Below the pieces are notes generated by a model. That model was not told where the DNA came from. It saw only the letters and a program-made list of their open reading frames with translations, and ran no database searches. DNA of 64,000 nt from NCBI RefSeq assembly GCF_902506415.1, contig NZ_LR733275.1, positions 1,003,651 to 1,067,650 on the forward strand, written 5' to 3'. Shown piece after piece: positions 63,098-64,000 of this stretch (positions are counted from its first letter, which is position 1; the number at the start of each line of letters is the position of its first letter). The translations under genes and the position numbers were made by a program. Origin of the DNA: Massilia sp. 9I. GTDB taxonomy: Bacteria; Pseudomonadota; Gammaproteobacteria; Burkholderiales; Burkholderiaceae_D.

Positions 63098-64000
63098 GCT
63101 GCCTCCGTAGTGGCGCTAATGCGCGCTTGGATGTCTTCGTGGATGCTCAGTGCCGCCAGCTTGCCGTGCTGGACCGCCTGCACGGTCAGATCCTGCCCCA
63201 GGGCGACGCAGTCGCCGCCGGCGTAGATGCCGGGCAGTGCGGTGCGGAAGCGGCTGTCGATCTGGATGCGGTCGCCGTCACGCGCGAGTTCACGCGCCAG
63301 CGATTCCTGCAAGCCGTCCTCGCTCATGCTCTGGCCGATGGCCTTGAACACGGCGTCGGCCGCGATCTCGATGTAGCCGCCGGTGCGCACCAGCCGCCCC
63401 TCTTCCATGCGGGTCTGCTCGAAGCGCATGCCCGACACCCGGCCGGATTCGTCCAGCAGCACCTCGAGCGGTGCGGCCCAGGTGCGGATACGCACGTAGT
63501 TGGCCTTGGCGATTTCGATCTCGTGGCCGGTCGCGCTCATCGATTCCAGGCCGCGGCGATAGACCAGGGTCACGTCTTCGGCGCCCAGGCGCTTGATCTG
63601 CACCGCCATGTCGATCGCGGTATTGCCGGCGCCGATGACGACCGCGCGGCGCGGGACCGGCAAGGTGGACAGGTCGCTGGCCTGGCGCAACGCGGCGATG
63701 TAGTCGATGGCCGCCATCAGGCCCGGCGCATCTTCGCCGGTCAGGCCGAGCGCGCGGCTCGCGCCCAGGCCGATGCCCAGGAACACCGCATCATAGCGCG
63801 TGTGCAGCTCGGCCAGGCTGAGGTTCTCGCCCAGCTTGCGGCCGTACTCGATGTGGATGCCGCCGATCGACATCAGGAAGTCCACTTCGCGTTGGGCAAA
63901 GTCGCCCGGCAGCTTGTACCTGGCGATGCCGTATTCATTCAGGCCACCCGCTTTCGGGCGCGCCTCGTAGACCACCACGTCGTTGCCCAGCATGGCGAGG
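63085..64000 (-). CDS. preT: Dihydropyrimidine dehydrogenase subunit PreT (5' end outside window)
   Basis: FAD/NAD-binding electron-entry subunit, C-terminal 302+ residues visible. The NAD motif is VVIGAGNTAIDMAVQIKRLG and the second FAD motif GIYAGGDCVALGQDLTV. The N-terminal Fe-S region and first FAD motif lie beyond base 64000; the first visible residues (LGNDVVVYEARPKAGGLNEYG) are already inside the FAD domain. It transfers electrons from NADH to PreA. Confidence 0.92.
   Translation of the reverse strand, partial: LAMLGNDVVVYEARPKAGGLNEYGIARYKLPGDFAQREVDFLMSIGGIHIEYGRKLGENLSLAELHTRYDAVFLGIGLGASRALGLTGEDAPGLMAAIDYIAALRQASDLSTLPVPRRAVVIGAGNTAIDMAVQIKRLGAEDVTLVYRRGLESMSATGHEIEIAKANYVRIRTWAAPLEVLLDESGRVSGMRFEQTRMEEGRLVRTGGYIEIAADAVFKAIGQSMSEDGLQESLARELARDGDRIQIDSRFRTALPGIYAGGDCVALGQDLTVQAVQHGKLAALSIHEDIQARISATTEAAWPT

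Overview
The window is a 64 kb piece of a GC-rich betaproteobacterial chromosome, most likely from the Oxalobacteraceae (Massilia-like). The basis is gene content and order: glnA / DUF4124 gene / ntrB / ntrC, rplU-rpmA-obgE-proB, ispB next to tRNA-Pro, rsxB-nth, an intracellular PHB depolymerase with a PHA granule regulator, and a PEP-CTERM protein. This placement is inferred from gene content; no database search was run. I see no insertion sequences, prophage, CRISPR array or rRNA.

Left part (1-35 kb). A truncated RhtA-like exporter is followed by corA and the nitrogen control block ntrC-ntrB-DUF4124-glnA, all on the minus strand. The glnA upstream region carries a sigma-54 promoter and NtrC-type dyads. 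A third NtrC-type dyad covers the predicted start of ntrBC transcription. Next come a rhodanese-TauE pair, a secreted S15-type hydrolase, a divergent class A-like penicillin-binding protein coupled to a TAXI solute-binding protein, a CinA-type protein, an NHL-repeat lipoprotein, an EI24-type membrane protein, an FKBP, an acyl-CoA-binding protein and a PHA granule regulator. An M4-like metallopeptidase overlaps a gene for an emfourin-like inhibitor. Then follow ferredoxin fdxA, ferredoxin-NADP reductase, phaZ, an RcnB-like protein, rsxB, nth, a chemoreceptor, proB, obgE, rpmA, rplU, ispB, tRNA-Pro(CGG), a secreted unknown and a dienelactone hydrolase.

Nitrate assimilation (35.2-45.4 kb). On the minus strand the order is nasT (ANTAR antiterminator), nasS (cytoplasmic nitrate sensor), a leader, then narK, nirB, nirD, an FAD oxidoreductase and nasA. 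The leader holds a consensus sigma-54 promoter, two hairpins with A1/G4 hexaloops typical of ANTAR targets, and a strong intrinsic terminator just before narK. Together these predict transcription under nitrogen limitation and read-through only when nitrate or nitrite frees NasT from NasS.

Right part (45.6-64 kb). Two overlooked 34-35 codon ORFs end at a strong terminator. They are followed by a secreted S9 peptidase and a large secreted protein of unknown function. A purine (urate) segment holds urate hydroxylase PuuD, an M20-like protein with altered metal ligands, a divergent LysR regulator and a UraD-AllC fusion. After an MgtC protein and an orphan PEP-CTERM protein, a reductive pyrimidine degradation operon (preT-preA-NCS1 transporter-hydA-N-carbamoyl-beta-alanine amidase) runs off the right end. 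From 35 to 64 kb most genes serve acquisition of nitrogen from nitrate, urate and pyrimidines, which fits the NtrBC-glnA block at the left.
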